From Spirochaetaceae bacterium (GTDB lineage: Bacteria > Spirochaetota > Spirochaetia > Treponematales > Treponemataceae), in NCBI GenBank assembly GCA_017614995.1, contig JAGAAX010000029.1, positions 62,001 to 126,000 of the forward strand: 64,000 nt of DNA, in the 5' to 3' direction. Positions 50,434 to 60,210 of this stretch are shown here, piece after piece; the stretch's first letter is position 1, and each line of letters opens with the position of its first letter. The notes below the pieces were generated by a model. It had not been told where the DNA came from, did no database searches, and worked only from the letters and a program-made list of their open reading frames with translations. Position numbers and translations under genes: made by a program.

Positions 50434-52542
50434 GTGGCAGAGAATAAAGGTTTGCGTGTTAAGCTCGCGGCAAAGCTTTTGATTATGTATCTTGCTGTAG
50501 GAGCTACTGTAAGCGTATCTATTGGAACAATTTCTTATAGAACAGCCGAAAAGGCAATGTCAAAGAATGTATACGATAATATGGACGCACTTGCAACTGA
50601 CGTAGCACATCAGATAGATGCAATCAATAAGCGCCATTTTCAGACTATGCATGTTCTAGCAGAGCTGAACATAATTAAAGACGAGAATGTTTCGCTTGCA
50701 GACAAGCAGAAAGAGATTGTAGGTTCAAAATCTTGCTTTGGCGCAAACTGTATAGACATAGCTTTTTATGACGCTAACGGCGACGCCCTTCTTGCAGACG
50801 GAAGAAAAATCAACTTTGCAAACCGTCCTTACTTCCAGGAGGCTTTTGCCGGTAAAGATTATGCTTCTGACCCGAAATTCAGTACCGTTACAAACAGCGT
50901 TCTTCAGCATTACAGCGTTCCTGTTTACAATAAAGACCGCAAGGCAATCGGTGCAATTGTTATGGTAATTGAGGGTAATACAGCTCTCAGCACTATTGAA
51001 AAAATTGACTTGGGCGGCGGAATGCATCCGTCTATTTTGAACTGGGCAACTGCAACAACTATTGCAAATGCAAATGCGGCTGAAACAGAAAAATCAGAAG
51101 AAGAGGGCGGTGCAAAACTTGACGAAAATGAAGGTCTTGGACTTGTTCTTTCAAATATCTTTCAGGGAAAAGAAGGTGTTTCAGACTTTGTAGACCCGAA
51201 TATTCATGTGCATCTTATTGCTGCCTACAAAAAAGTACCTGATTCAACCTGGACAGTCTTTGCCGTTGCTCCGTATGATATACATTTTGCTGCTCTTACA
51301 GGAACACGAAAAAAATCTGCGCTGTTTATCGGCATAGCGGTCGCCATTTCTGCTATTATTATCGGTGTATTGATAACTATGCTTATCAAGCCGCTAAAGA
51401 CAGTAAAAGAGTCTGTTGCCGTAATCTCAAGCGGAAACGCAGACCTTACACAGCGTATTCCGCCTGTTTCAAACGATGAAATCGGTGACGTTGTATCAGG
51501 TTTCAATGCATTCGTTGAAAAGCTTCATGGAATTGTTGCAAACTTGAAGAGTTCAAAGGAAGACTTGATTTCTGTAGACTCTGACCTTCAGTCGAGCACA
51601 CAGGAGGCGTCTGCTTCAATTACAGAGATTATTTCTCATATAGAGAACGTAAACGGTCAGATTGAGACACAGGCAAATTCTGTTCAAGAAACTGCCGGTG
51701 CTGTAAACCAGATTAGCTCTAACATAGAATCTCTTGAAGGAATGATTTCTTCTCAGGCAACTTGTGTTACACAGGCTTCTACGGCTGTCGAAGAAATGAT
51801 TGGAAACATCAATTCTGTAAATGTTTCAGTCAACAAGATGGTTGACTCGTTCAAGCAGCTTGAGCTTCATTCTAATGAAGGTTCTGAAAAGCAGAACAAT
51901 GCCAACGAACAGATTATGCAGATTAACGAGCAGTCAAAAATGCTTCAGGATGCAAATGCCGCCATTGCAGGTATTGCCGAGCAGACAAACCTTCTTGCTA
52001 TGAACGCGGCTATTGAGGCTGCTCATGCAGGTGAAGCCGGTAAGGGTTTTGCTGTTGTTGCGGACGAAATCCGTAAACTTTCAGAGACTTCTACAGACCA
52101 GTCTAAGAGAATCGGTTCTGAGCTTAAAAAGATTCAGGAAACAATTCAGGATGTTGTTAATGTTTCAAAGGAAACAAATATTGCGTTCTCAGACATTGCG
52201 TCTAGTATTAATGAAACAAGCCAGATTATTGAGCAGATTAAGCACGCAATGGAAGAGCAGCAGGCAGGTTCTAAGCAGATTATTGATGCGCTCGGCTCTA
52301 TGAACAACTCAACTTCAGAAGTCCGCATGGCATCTTCTGAAATGATGAACGGAAACAAGCACATTCTTTCAGAAGTTCAGAAGCTTCAGAATGCTACAGA
52401 AGTGATGAAAGAAAGTATTCAGGAAATGCACGCCGGTGCTGACCGGATTAACAGGACTGGTTCTTCGCTTTCTACTATTTCAGGCAAGGTTGCCGACAAC
52501 ATCAAGAAAATCGGTACAGAAATCGACCTTTTCAAGGTTTAA
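50434..52542 (+). CDS. Methyl-accepting chemotaxis protein with dCache sensor
   Basis: 702 residues starting at GTG after TCTAGGAGC. One membrane span at about 15-35, a periplasmic dCache-type sensor (about 40-285: [32 protein letters not shown]), a second span at about 290-312, a HAMP linker, and the MCP signalling hairpin with [20 protein letters not shown] and [14 protein letters not shown] at the tip. The ligand is unknown; dCache sensors often bind amino acids or organic acids. It would control the chemotaxis machinery of the periplasmic flagella. No CheA/CheW here. Confidence 0.93.
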   Translation: MAENKGLRVKLAAKLLIMYLAVGATVSVSIGTISYRTAEKAMSKNVYDNMDALATDVAHQIDAINKRHFQTMHVLAELNIIKDENVSLADKQKEIVGSKSCFGANCIDIAFYDANGDALLADGRKINFANRPYFQEAFAGKDYASDPKFSTVTNSVLQHYSVPVYNKDRKAIGAIVMVIEGNTALSTIEKIDLGGGMHPSILNWATATTIANANAAETEKSEEEGGAKLDENEGLGLVLSNIFQGKEGVSDFVDPNIHVHLIAAYKKVPDSTWTVFAVAPYDIHFAALTGTRKKSALFIGIAVAISAIIIGVLITMLIKPLKTVKESVAVISSGNADLTQRIPPVSNDEIGDVVSGFNAFVEKLHGIVANLKSSKEDLISVDSDLQSSTQEASASITEIISHIENVNGQIETQANSVQETAGAVNQISSNIESLEGMISSQATCVTQASTAVEEMIGNINSVNVSVNKMVDSFKQLELHSNEGSEKQNNANEQIMQINEQSKMLQDANAAIAGIAEQTNLLAMNAAIEAAHAGEAGKGFAVVADEIRKLSETSTDQSKRIGSELKKIQETIQDVVNVSKETNIAFSDIASSINETSQIIEQIKHAMEEQQAGSKQIIDALGSMNNSTSEVRMASSEMMNGNKHILSEVQKLQNATEVMKESIQEMHAGADRINRTGSSLSTISGKVADNIKKIGTEIDLFKV

Positions 52543-52616
52543 GACTGAAGCGCGCCTGCGCACACTTTTGTTGTGCGCCTTTAGGTGTGCAGTTTGAAAA
52601 GCCTGTCAATACGAAC

Positions 52617-52656
52617 AAAAAGCCCTCTCAAGCGCTTATGCTTTGGAGGGCTTTTT
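52617..52656. terminator. Bidirectional terminator between MCP and M48 genes
   Basis: AAAAAGCCCTC (52617) pairs with GAGGGCTTTTT (52646). A-run and T-run on both sides serve both converging genes. Confidence 0.88.
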
Positions 52657-52679
52657 GTTTAGCCGGAGTTATTCCGGGG

Positions 52680-53504
52680 CTATTTAGCCTGTTTTGTTGC
52701 TTCAAGGTACAGCGGATAAACTGTTTCAGCTATTACCTGCAAGTCTTTGATTCGGGTTGCATGAGAAGGGTGGGTGCTCATAATTTCAGGTACGCTTGTA
52801 CCAGAAACTTCTTCCATCTTCTGCCAGATGGTGACTGCTTCATGCGGATCATAGCCTGCGCGCGCCATCAGTTCTGTTCCGATGTGGTCAGCTTCTGTTT
52901 CATGTTTTCTTGAAAATGGAAGCCCGAGCGTAAACTGTGCTGCAAGCCCCAGAAGCTGTGTTCCGGTTTCTTTTACACCGAGAATTGCGGCTGCTGCAGA
53001 AACACCAAGATTCTGCAAAGCTTCCTGGCTTGCTCTTTCGCGGCTGTGCTCTTTGAGTGCGTGCGAAATTTCGTGGCCCATTACAGCAGCAAGCTCACCG
53101 TCAGTAAGCTTAAGTGAATCGATGATGCCTGTGTAAACTACAATCTTGCCGCCCGGCATACACCATGCGTTTATGGTGTCTTCAGTAATTACGTTTACCT
53201 GCCAGTCCCAGTTTACTGCATCTGTACGGAAAACCGTTGTCTGTGCAATCAGCTTTTTCGCAATTTTCTGAACACGCTGAAGAGTAGCCGGGTCTTTGTT
53301 GAGTGTTCCGGCTTTTTTTGCTTCGGCAAGAACCTCTGCATAAGCCTCAACCGCACTCTGGTTCATTTCCTCTTCGGAAACAAGCATAACCTGCTTTCTG
53401 TCAGCTCCAACATTTCCTGCTGCTGTAGTTGTTGTCATACAGCTTGTAAGGAAAAACAATGGGAATAAAATTAATGTAAAGATATAAAAATATTTCTTGC
53501 TCAT
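52680..53504 (-). CDS. M48-family metalloprotease lipoprotein
   Basis: Zinc protease of the M48/BepA-LoiP group, periplasmic. A signal peptide with lipobox LTSC (cysteine at 22), a linker, then the catalytic HEISH at 144-148 with the third ligand Glu near 204 in HETEADHIG. WCMPGGKIVVYTGI and THPSHATRI are family features. 274 residues. BepA-like proteases check outer-membrane protein assembly; that role here is inference. Confidence 0.92.
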   Translation of the reverse strand: MSKKYFYIFTLILFPLFFLTSCMTTTTAAGNVGADRKQVMLVSEEEMNQSAVEAYAEVLAEAKKAGTLNKDPATLQRVQKIAKKLIAQTTVFRTDAVNWDWQVNVITEDTINAWCMPGGKIVVYTGIIDSLKLTDGELAAVMGHEISHALKEHSRERASQEALQNLGVSAAAAILGVKETGTQLLGLAAQFTLGLPFSRKHETEADHIGTELMARAGYDPHEAVTIWQKMEEVSGTSVPEIMSTHPSHATRIKDLQVIAETVYPLYLEATKQAK

Positions 53505-53582
53505 ATCTCAAATTTATCACATTTTTGTGCAGTTTTCCAGTAATTTTTAATAATTGTTTGGCATGGCTCACTATTACCGGTG

Positions 53583-54347
53583 CTAAAGTTGTGCCGCAAT
53601 CCACTTGGCAACGCCGTCATTTTCGTTTGAAAGACAGATTTCGTCTGCAATCTGCCTTACTTCGTCAATGGCGTTTTCCATGGCAATTCCTTTTCCGCAA
53701 AGCTTGAGCATACCGATGTCGTTAAAATCGTCGCCGAATGCGGCAATCTTTGAAGGCGGCATCTTTAAGTGTGCGCACAAAGCTTCAATCGCCTTTTCTT
53801 TTGTAGCGTCTTTTTTGCTGAGCTTATACCAGGGAATGTCTGAAAAGGGCAGAAAGTCTATGTTGTCTATGCCCACGCTTGAGGCAATTTTTGTCACTTT
53901 TTCTTTGTCCAGAGTTTCAATGCACATTTTCATGCAGGTTTCGTTAAAGTCCGAAAAATCGTTGAAAGTCCAGAATTTGTCGCCGAGCTCTTCCTTTGAG
54001 TTTGAATAAAGCCCTTTTTCGTTGTCTACGCTTATTATAGCGTCCGGTCCGCAAATTTCAAAAGTTGCCTTGATAAGCGTGCGTATTTCTTCAACAGAAA
54101 AGACGCAGTTGTAGATTTTTTTGCCTTTAAAAGTGACCATGCCTCCGCCGTTCGTTATAAGCACGTCCGGTTTCAGCCCGCCAAGAAATTTTAAGGCATT
54201 TACTCCAGCCCGCGCTGTTGAAATGCCGAACATAACGCCTTTTTTCTGGGCTTTGGCAATTACTTGTTTTGAAAAATCTGAAATTGATTTGTCGTTGCGG
54301 AAGAGGGTTCCGTCTAAATCTGAAAGAATTAAAGATATGTTTTCCAT
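53583..54347 (-). CDS. Cof-type HAD-superfamily phosphatase
   Basis: Cytoplasmic HAD hydrolase with a C2B cap. It shows ILSDLDGTLF (nucleophile Asp), GISTARAG, TNGGGMV, the ATKEKAIEAL region, and AAFGDDFNDIGML with the metal Asp pair. 255 residues. Members dephosphorylate sugar phosphates, flavin or pyridoxal phosphates; the substrate here is unknown. The ATG at 54347 is preferred over a TTG two codons upstream. Confidence 0.88.
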   Translation of the reverse strand: MENISLILSDLDGTLFRNDKSISDFSKQVIAKAQKKGVMFGISTARAGVNALKFLGGLKPDVLITNGGGMVTFKGKKIYNCVFSVEEIRTLIKATFEICGPDAIISVDNEKGLYSNSKEELGDKFWTFNDFSDFNETCMKMCIETLDKEKVTKIASSVGIDNIDFLPFSDIPWYKLSKKDATKEKAIEALCAHLKMPPSKIAAFGDDFNDIGMLKLCGKGIAMENAIDEVRQIADEICLSNENDGVAKWIAAQL

Positions 54348-54386
54348 ATTCAATTATGAAAAATAATTCAGATTTATGCAATAGCC

Positions 54387-55415
54387 CTATTTTATAATAA
54401 AAAGCTTATCAACAAAATCAAATTGAATTATATGGTCATAAAAAAAGACATTTCCAAGATTATTCAGTTTCATCATGTGAAGCTGGGCACCTTTTCCAAA
54501 ACCAGAACCTTCAATTGTAGAATAAGCACCTTTTATGTTGCTGTAGGTAACGCCGCCAATCTGAATATTATCATAAGTCTGCATTACGCGCGGAGTAACA
54601 GGCACATCGTCATTGTATGTCAATCCATAAGTTGAATAATCATCAATATCATAATCCTGTTTGCCGTCTCCAATATTATGGCGTGGAGTAAAACAATAAT
54701 TGCCGGTGTCAATCATCGCCAGTTCCTGCTGCCCGTTGTAAGTAAAATTAATCAAAATTTCGCTGTTCGCGGTCTGTATAAAAGGAATTTCAGTTCCGTC
54801 GAGTTTTTCATCATTAAGAATCATATAATTGTTGATATAATCAAAAGTAACTCTGTCATAATTCATTAAATAATCAGCTCCAAGAACACCGTCATAGCTT
54901 TGCTTTTGCACTGAATCATATCTAAGAGAAATGCCGTTGATGTAAAGCTTTGCAAGATAATTCAAATTATAGTTTGCCCATTCATTTTTTAAGAAACTGC
55001 TGAATTCTTCGTCTGTCGGGTGCTCGTTTGAAATTTCAGGCTCATTCTTTCTTAAGTCTTGAATAATGATTTTCATAAATTCATCATCTGAAAGGTTTGC
55101 CTTTTCAATAAATGAAGAAAAATACCAGTTTCTTGTACAGCCGGAATCTACCATTACATAAATATGTCTGTCTGAATCAAGCTCAATAACGGGTTTTCCT
55201 AAACATTCTGAATAGTTCATTGTAAAGGGAATTCTGGTCTCTGTTCTTTCGCGGGTCATTTCTTCAACAGCTTTTGAAGTGTCGAATTTTCTTTGAGTTA
55301 ATTGCTCGGTCATTTTCTGCCCGTCATAACTGATTTTTTCCGGGCTGGTTGGGTCTTGTACACATGAGCATAGAATTACAATTAAACATAAAACAATCAG
55401 ACTTTTTATTTTCAT
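54387..55415 (-). CDS. Lipoprotein with two retropepsin-like aspartic protease motifs
   Basis: A signal peptide with a lipobox-like ILCSC, then 320 residues. The first half has VMVDSGC (Asp near 90) and later GVLGADYLMNYDRVTFDY; the second half has LAMIDTGNYCF (Asp near 236) and ends FFYDHIIQFDFVDKLFIIK. Each D(S/T)G followed by an LG/FFYDH and a strand-rich finish fits a retropepsin-like half, so the protein may fold as a pepsin-like pair. Proteolytic activity is inference. AT-rich; no clear operon. Confidence 0.72.
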   Translation of the reverse strand: MKIKSLIVLCLIVILCSCVQDPTSPEKISYDGQKMTEQLTQRKFDTSKAVEEMTRERTETRIPFTMNYSECLGKPVIELDSDRHIYVMVDSGCTRNWYFSSFIEKANLSDDEFMKIIIQDLRKNEPEISNEHPTDEEFSSFLKNEWANYNLNYLAKLYINGISLRYDSVQKQSYDGVLGADYLMNYDRVTFDYINNYMILNDEKLDGTEIPFIQTANSEILINFTYNGQQELAMIDTGNYCFTPRHNIGDGKQDYDIDDYSTYGLTYNDDVPVTPRVMQTYDNIQIGGVTYSNIKGAYSTIEGSGFGKGAQLHMMKLNNLGNVFFYDHIIQFDFVDKLFIIK

Positions 55416-55483
55416 TTTTTTTCCTGAATTCTATTTTGTCTTAATTTCGAGTTTTTTAAAATCGTGCTTTTTAGAGGAAATCA

Positions 55484-55561
55484 GGTCATTGAGCGTAGTC
55501 GAAATGACCTCTTTTACTGGCAGACTTTCCGCTTATCGTGGCTTCGACTACGCTCAGCCAC
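55484..55561. repeat. Pair of palindromic repeats with core TGAGCGTAGTCGA
   Basis: First copy at 55484-55509: GGTCAT-core-AATGACC hairpin (core 55490-55502). Second, opposite orientation, at 55538-55561: GTGGCT..AGCCAC around TCGACTACGCTCA. The arms differ but each is self-complementary. They are the main feature of the 375-base gap before the binding-protein gene; the rest (55562-55757) shows no gene. Confidence 0.85.
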
Positions 55562-55790
55562 CGAAATATTTAAACTCGATATTCGGGCTATTCTGATAGA
55601 ATCCCGGTCTTTAAGTCAACCGCTTTTGGAAATAATCTGAAAAACAGAAAAAATTGCGCCTAAGTCAAGAACCGGCTTAGAGGATTTAGTTTTAATGCTT
55701 AAAGTACCCATTGAAGTTTTAGGGGAAAACTGCCGATAAACTATAGATAAAAGAAAGTTGGACATTTATTCAGTTTTAAGGAGTTATTTC

Positions 55791-56606
55791 ATGAAGTTTA
55801 AATTCAGGACTGCTGTGTTCCTACTTCTTTTGTTTATACCGTTTGCTGCCAGTGGTCAGAATTATTCAGCAGAAACAGGCGATATTGAAGGTATTCTTAA
55901 AAGAGGAGAACTTCGGGTTGCAATTACAGCGGTAGATCAGCCGCCTTTCTATTTTGTTGACAAAAACGGAAAATTAACCGGATACGACATAGATCTTGCC
56001 GCTAAAATGGCAGCAGAACTTGGGGTAAAACTTGTAATAACACGCGATGCTCCGGCTTTCAATGATCTTGTAACATTAGTAGCTTCGGGCAGGGCAGACC
56101 TTGCTGTTTCAAAGTTGAGCCGCACGCTTTCAAGAGCAAAAACCGTTAAGTTTTCTACACCATACATGACATTCAAACAGGGTTTGTTGTTTAACCGGCT
56201 TCAGCTTGCTAAAGTTGCGAGCGAAGGCGAAGTAAACACTTATGTCAGAAACTATAAGGGAACAATCGGCGTTATAGCAAAATCTTCTTATGCAAATTAT
56301 GCCAAAACGAATTTTCCGCACGCACAGATAAAAGAGTACCCCACATGGGAAGCTGCCGTACAGGCGCTTAGAAATGGTGACGTTCTTTCTGTTTACCGTG
56401 ACGAGCTTGAAATAAAGAGGGTTCTTTCTTCAATTCCGCAGGCTTCTCTTACTTTAAAACCGCTTTACTTTACAGATTTAACTGATCCGATAGCAATTGC
56501 TGTGAAAAATGAAAATTCACAGCTTCTTTACTGGGTCAACATTTTCCTTGAGAATCAGCAGAAAATGACGGCTGATGAAATTCTTTCAATCTACGCAAAT
56601 CAATAG
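55791..56606 (+). CDS. Periplasmic amino-acid-binding protein (solute-binding family 3)
   Basis: A signal peptide without a lipid-attachment cysteine (AVFLLLLFIPFAASGQ) and a family-3 fold: GELRVAITAVDQPPFYFVDK, KLTGYDIDLAAKMAAELGVK, LVASGRADLAVSKLSRTL, and YPTWEAAVQALRNGDVLSVY. 271 residues, typical for glutamate/aspartate/glutamine binders. ATG 55791 follows AAGGAG. No ABC permease or ATPase adjoins; the next gene, 13 bases on, is the transporter-cyclase fusion, so it may deliver ligand to that protein. Confidence 0.9.
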   Translation: MKFKFRTAVFLLLLFIPFAASGQNYSAETGDIEGILKRGELRVAITAVDQPPFYFVDKNGKLTGYDIDLAAKMAAELGVKLVITRDAPAFNDLVTLVASGRADLAVSKLSRTLSRAKTVKFSTPYMTFKQGLLFNRLQLAKVASEGEVNTYVRNYKGTIGVIAKSSYANYAKTNFPHAQIKEYPTWEAAVQALRNGDVLSVYRDELEIKRVLSSIPQASLTLKPLYFTDLTDPIAIAVKNENSQLLYWVNIFLENQQKMTADEILSIYANQ

Positions 56607-56619
56607 GAGAGATGTCCGT

Positions 56620-59600
56620 ATGTTCGGTAAAATACTAAAGAATCCAATCACTATTTTCATTTCCGTAGTACTGGGAATTTTATTCGGCTTTTATGAAAAA
56701 GAAATAGCATTGTCGTGGGGCGTAATCGGCGACATGTATCTGAATCTTTTTCAGATGACAGTTATTCCTATTCTTGTAACTTCTATTGTTGCAAGTCTTG
56801 CCCAGCTTATGAAAGACAAGAATGCCCGCAACCATATTCTTAAGATAATTTTAGTATTCTTAATAATGCTTGTCGCAGTTTCTGTTTTTGGCACATTGGC
56901 TGGTATTGTCGGACGCCCGGGCGAAAATTTAGGCGAATCTACGACAGAAGTTCTCGACAACATAATTAAAGACTCAGAAGATACTTCGCAGAACGAAATT
57001 GCGCTTTATGATGCCTCTAAAGATGTTGCCACAAAAAAATCTTCAGTAGTTGATTTCTTTGTAAACATTATTCCTGCCAACATTTTTAAGGCATTCAGCA
57101 ACGGCTCAATTCTTCAGCTTGTATTTTTCAGCATAATCTTTGGAATAGCCATTGGCTTTTTAAGTGAAGATTCTTCGTCGCGGCTTATAAACGCGGTTGT
57201 ATCGCTGAAAGATTCGTTCCAGAAGCTTATAAGCTGGACAATGTACGGTCTTCCTGTTGGTCTGGTTTTCCTTATGGGAAAACAAATTGCGCAGGTTGGT
57301 GTAGAAATTCTTCTGGCAATGGTAAAATTCATTGTTGTTTTTTACCTTGCAGGCTTGGCTGCAATGCTTATTGGCACTTTAATAATCTGGCTGAAGTCTG
57401 GAATCAAAAATCCATTGACTGTTCTAAAAAAAGTTTTAGACCCGATTATTATTTGTTTTGCAACAAGAAACAGCTTTGCTGCTCTTCCTTCTTCGATTTC
57501 TGCATTGAAGGGGCTTAACTACAACGCCAACACTGTAGACCTTGTATTTCCTTTAGGACTTACTGTGCTGCGCTTTGGCAACATAATGTATTTTGCTCTT
57601 GCGTCATGTTTTGTTGCCCAAATATACAATACGGCGCTGGCAGTACCGACTCTTGTGCTTATAGTTGTCGGCTCGCTTCTGGCTGGTACGGCTACAGCGG
57701 GTGCATCTGGTCTTTTGACACTGCCGATGATTTCGCTGATTCTTGACCCGATCGGTCTGCCGGTTGAATCTATTCTCATTGTTTTTATGGCAATTGACTC
57801 TTTGATTGACCCGATGAGAACGCTGCTCATTGTTTATGTAAATATTGCGACAACTGCTCTTGTTTCTGCAAAGGGAAAGAATGAGCCGCAGGAACAGCTT
57901 GAAGATTCTACTACAACAGAGAGCAGCTCTGTACGGCAAAATGTTCTGCCGCTTGTGCAGCCACAGCCGCAGAAAGCATATTCTGTTCCAGAAAAGAAGG
58001 CTGCCGGGCTTGAAAATTATTCTATAGCACAGCCGGCACAGGTGCGTCCTGTATCACACAAAGCAGCTCCGCCCAAGCACTCAGACGGCTTCAAAGTCAA
58101 AATCCGTGATGCTCTGGTTATTATAAACACACTGCTTCTTGTAGCAACTGCCTCAATTATTATGCGCATAAATTCGCGCGGAACACAGGATTCAGTTTAT
58201 TCAGTTTCTACAAATTTGGTTACAGAAATTCTCAAGTCTGTAGACACAAAGCTTGAGGCATATTACACACCGGCATCGCAGGAAATTCACAGCATACTTT
58301 TCCATTATTGGAACGAAGACACATTCCATTTTCAGAATGACAAAGAAGCGGCGCTTGACTACTTTATGGAAATTCTGAACACGCACAAAGAATTTGCGAT
58401 GGTTTACTTTGGAGATACCAAAGGCAACCTGATAATGGGCCGCCGTATGCCGGACGGTTCGCTTACACGCCGCTACATTACAAGAACGGCTGATACTGTA
58501 AGCACAAAATACATTCACGAAAACAAAAGCTATAGCGCAACATACCCGAACACAGTAGAAAGCGCGGCGACAGGCTATGACCCGAGAACGCGCGGCTGGT
58601 ACAAAAAGGCTGTAGCGCAAAAGCGTACGATTTGGACAAACGTCTATATTTTTGCCACAGACAATATGCCGGGCTTCTCATGTGCATCGCCTATATATGA
58701 CGAGAGCGGAAGCCTGATTGGTGTCGCCTGTATCGACATTGGTATCCGCGACCTTTCGCTTTATCTTGGAAACATCTCGACAACAGAACATTCGCGCCTT
58801 TTCATTTATGACAATGACAACCAGATTATTGCCAAGCCGATGAAGGCAGATGACCCGATTGATACGCTATTGAATGTTTATCCGGGCGCAGACGGAAGCA
58901 ACACTTACAGCATGAAGAAGGTTGACGACAGCTCAGACCCGATAATTGCCGAAGCTTTTAAGAACAGCAGCGGCAGAGAAAATGCCGAGGGCATTTATTC
59001 GTTTACTCTGGATAACAAGAACTATTTCTGCAAAGTTGATTCAATGACGCTTGATTCAGACCTTTCAATGAATATCGGCATGGTTATTCCTGATGAGGAC
59101 ATAATGGGCAGCGTCTACAAGAACAACAGAACTGTTCTTATGATTTCAATGATTGTTATTCTTATAGCGATTTTCATTTCTATAGTGATTTCTTCGCTTA
59201 TCTCAAAGCCTATGAAGACTTTGTCTGATGAGATGAACAATATAAGGAATCTTGCTATTGAAGAAGATGACGAGGAGATTGATTCAGGTATTCAGGAAAT
59301 AGACACAATGGTTTATTCGTTCCAGGGAATGAAACAGGGACTTATAAACTTTAAGAAATATGTTCCGGCTGACCTTGTTTCGCTTTTAATTCAGAATAAC
59401 CAGGACGCAGAAATAGGCGGAAAGAGACAGACGCTTACGCTTCTGTTCTCTGACATTGAGAATTTCACCGGCATTACAGAGCAGACAGACCCTGAAGAAA
59501 TGATTAACCGCCTTTATGTTTATTTCTCTCTTCTTGCCCACACAATTACAGACAACAAGGGAACAATCGACAAATACATCGGCGATTCTATCATGGCATT

Positions 59601-60210
59601 CTGGGGTGCGCCTGTTGATATAGACGTGAAAGTACATGCAAAACTTGCCTGTCAGTCGGCTCTCACCTGCCAGATGCAGGGCTTTAATCTGTCAAATTCT
59701 TGGATAAGAGAAGGTAAGCAGAAATTCCGCACAAGATTTGGTATTCATACCGGCGAAGTTGTAGTCGGAAATATGGGTTCTGACGAGCGCATTAACTACA
59801 CCGTTCTCGGTGACAACGTAAATCTTGCAAGCCGTCTTGAAGGGCTCAATAAGTATTACGGCACAGAAATCATAGTCAGCGGCGCAACACACAGCCTTGT
59901 AAAAGATGATTTTGAATTCCGTATTCTTGATAAGATTACGGTAAAAGGCAAAACCCAGCCGATTTTCATCTATGAGCTTCTTGCCGAAAAAGACAAGCTG
60001 GATCACAAAATTCTTAAATATTATAGAATTTACGAGATGGGCTTAAAGTATTACTTAAGCGAAGACTGGGATAATTGTATCAAGTACATGTCAGATGTTA
60101 TAAGGCATTTGGACGATAAGGCAGCACGTGTAATAAAAGAACGGGCTGAAAACTTTAAAGTTAATCCTCCGGTAAATTGGACAGGCGTATATGCATTCGA
60201 CAAAAAATAA
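56620..60210 (+). CDS. Symporter-like domain fused to dCache-HAMP-class III adenylate cyclase
   Basis: 1196 residues. 1-420: dicarboxylate/amino acid:cation symporter (GltP/DAACS) fold, with RNSFAALP at 283-290 (hairpin 1), LRFGNI at 317-322 where NMDGT is expected, and D393, D397, R400, T401 of the last helix kept. 425-490: linker with PQPQK. 498-515: membrane span, then a dCache domain (RGWYKKA near 658). About 838-862: span, then HAMP. 930-1110: cyclase, with metal Asp 945 and 989, adenine-type Lys 985 and Thr 1061, Asn 1068 and Arg 1072, so likely active on ATP. AGGAGA before ATG 56620. Partners: binding protein upstream, racemase overlapping downstream. Confidence 0.9.
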   Translation: MFGKILKNPITIFISVVLGILFGFYEKEIALSWGVIGDMYLNLFQMTVIPILVTSIVASLAQLMKDKNARNHILKIILVFLIMLVAVSVFGTLAGIVGRPGENLGESTTEVLDNIIKDSEDTSQNEIALYDASKDVATKKSSVVDFFVNIIPANIFKAFSNGSILQLVFFSIIFGIAIGFLSEDSSSRLINAVVSLKDSFQKLISWTMYGLPVGLVFLMGKQIAQVGVEILLAMVKFIVVFYLAGLAAMLIGTLIIWLKSGIKNPLTVLKKVLDPIIICFATRNSFAALPSSISALKGLNYNANTVDLVFPLGLTVLRFGNIMYFALASCFVAQIYNTALAVPTLVLIVVGSLLAGTATAGASGLLTLPMISLILDPIGLPVESILIVFMAIDSLIDPMRTLLIVYVNIATTALVSAKGKNEPQEQLEDSTTTESSSVRQNVLPLVQPQPQKAYSVPEKKAAGLENYSIAQPAQVRPVSHKAAPPKHSDGFKVKIRDALVIINTLLLVATASIIMRINSRGTQDSVYSVSTNLVTEILKSVDTKLEAYYTPASQEIHSILFHYWNEDTFHFQNDKEAALDYFMEILNTHKEFAMVYFGDTKGNLIMGRRMPDGSLTRRYITRTADTVSTKYIHENKSYSATYPNTVESAATGYDPRTRGWYKKAVAQKRTIWTNVYIFATDNMPGFSCASPIYDESGSLIGVACIDIGIRDLSLYLGNISTTEHSRLFIYDNDNQIIAKPMKADDPIDTLLNVYPGADGSNTYSMKKVDDSSDPIIAEAFKNSSGRENAEGIYSFTLDNKNYFCKVDSMTLDSDLSMNIGMVIPDEDIMGSVYKNNRTVLMISMIVILIAIFISIVISSLISKPMKTLSDEMNNIRNLAIEEDDEEIDSGIQEIDTMVYSFQGMKQGLINFKKYVPADLVSLLIQNNQDAEIGGKRQTLTLLFSDIENFTGITEQTDPEEMINRLYVYFSLLAHTITDNKGTIDKYIGDSIMAFWGAPVDIDVKVHAKLACQSALTCQMQGFNLSNSWIREGKQKFRTRFGIHTGEVVVGNMGSDERINYTVLGDNVNLASRLEGLNKYYGTEIIVSGATHSLVKDDFEFRILDKITVKGKTQPIFIYELLAEKDKLDHKILKYYRIYEMGLKYYLSEDWDNCIKYMSDVIRHLDDKAARVIKERAENFKVNPPVNWTGVYAFDKK

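Noticed and set aside
56575-56619. Upstream ATG at 56575 as start of the symporter-cyclase fusion
   Set aside because: It lies inside the binding-protein gene and lacks a ribosome site; ATG 56620 has AGGAGA at good spacing and begins the first membrane helix region directly.
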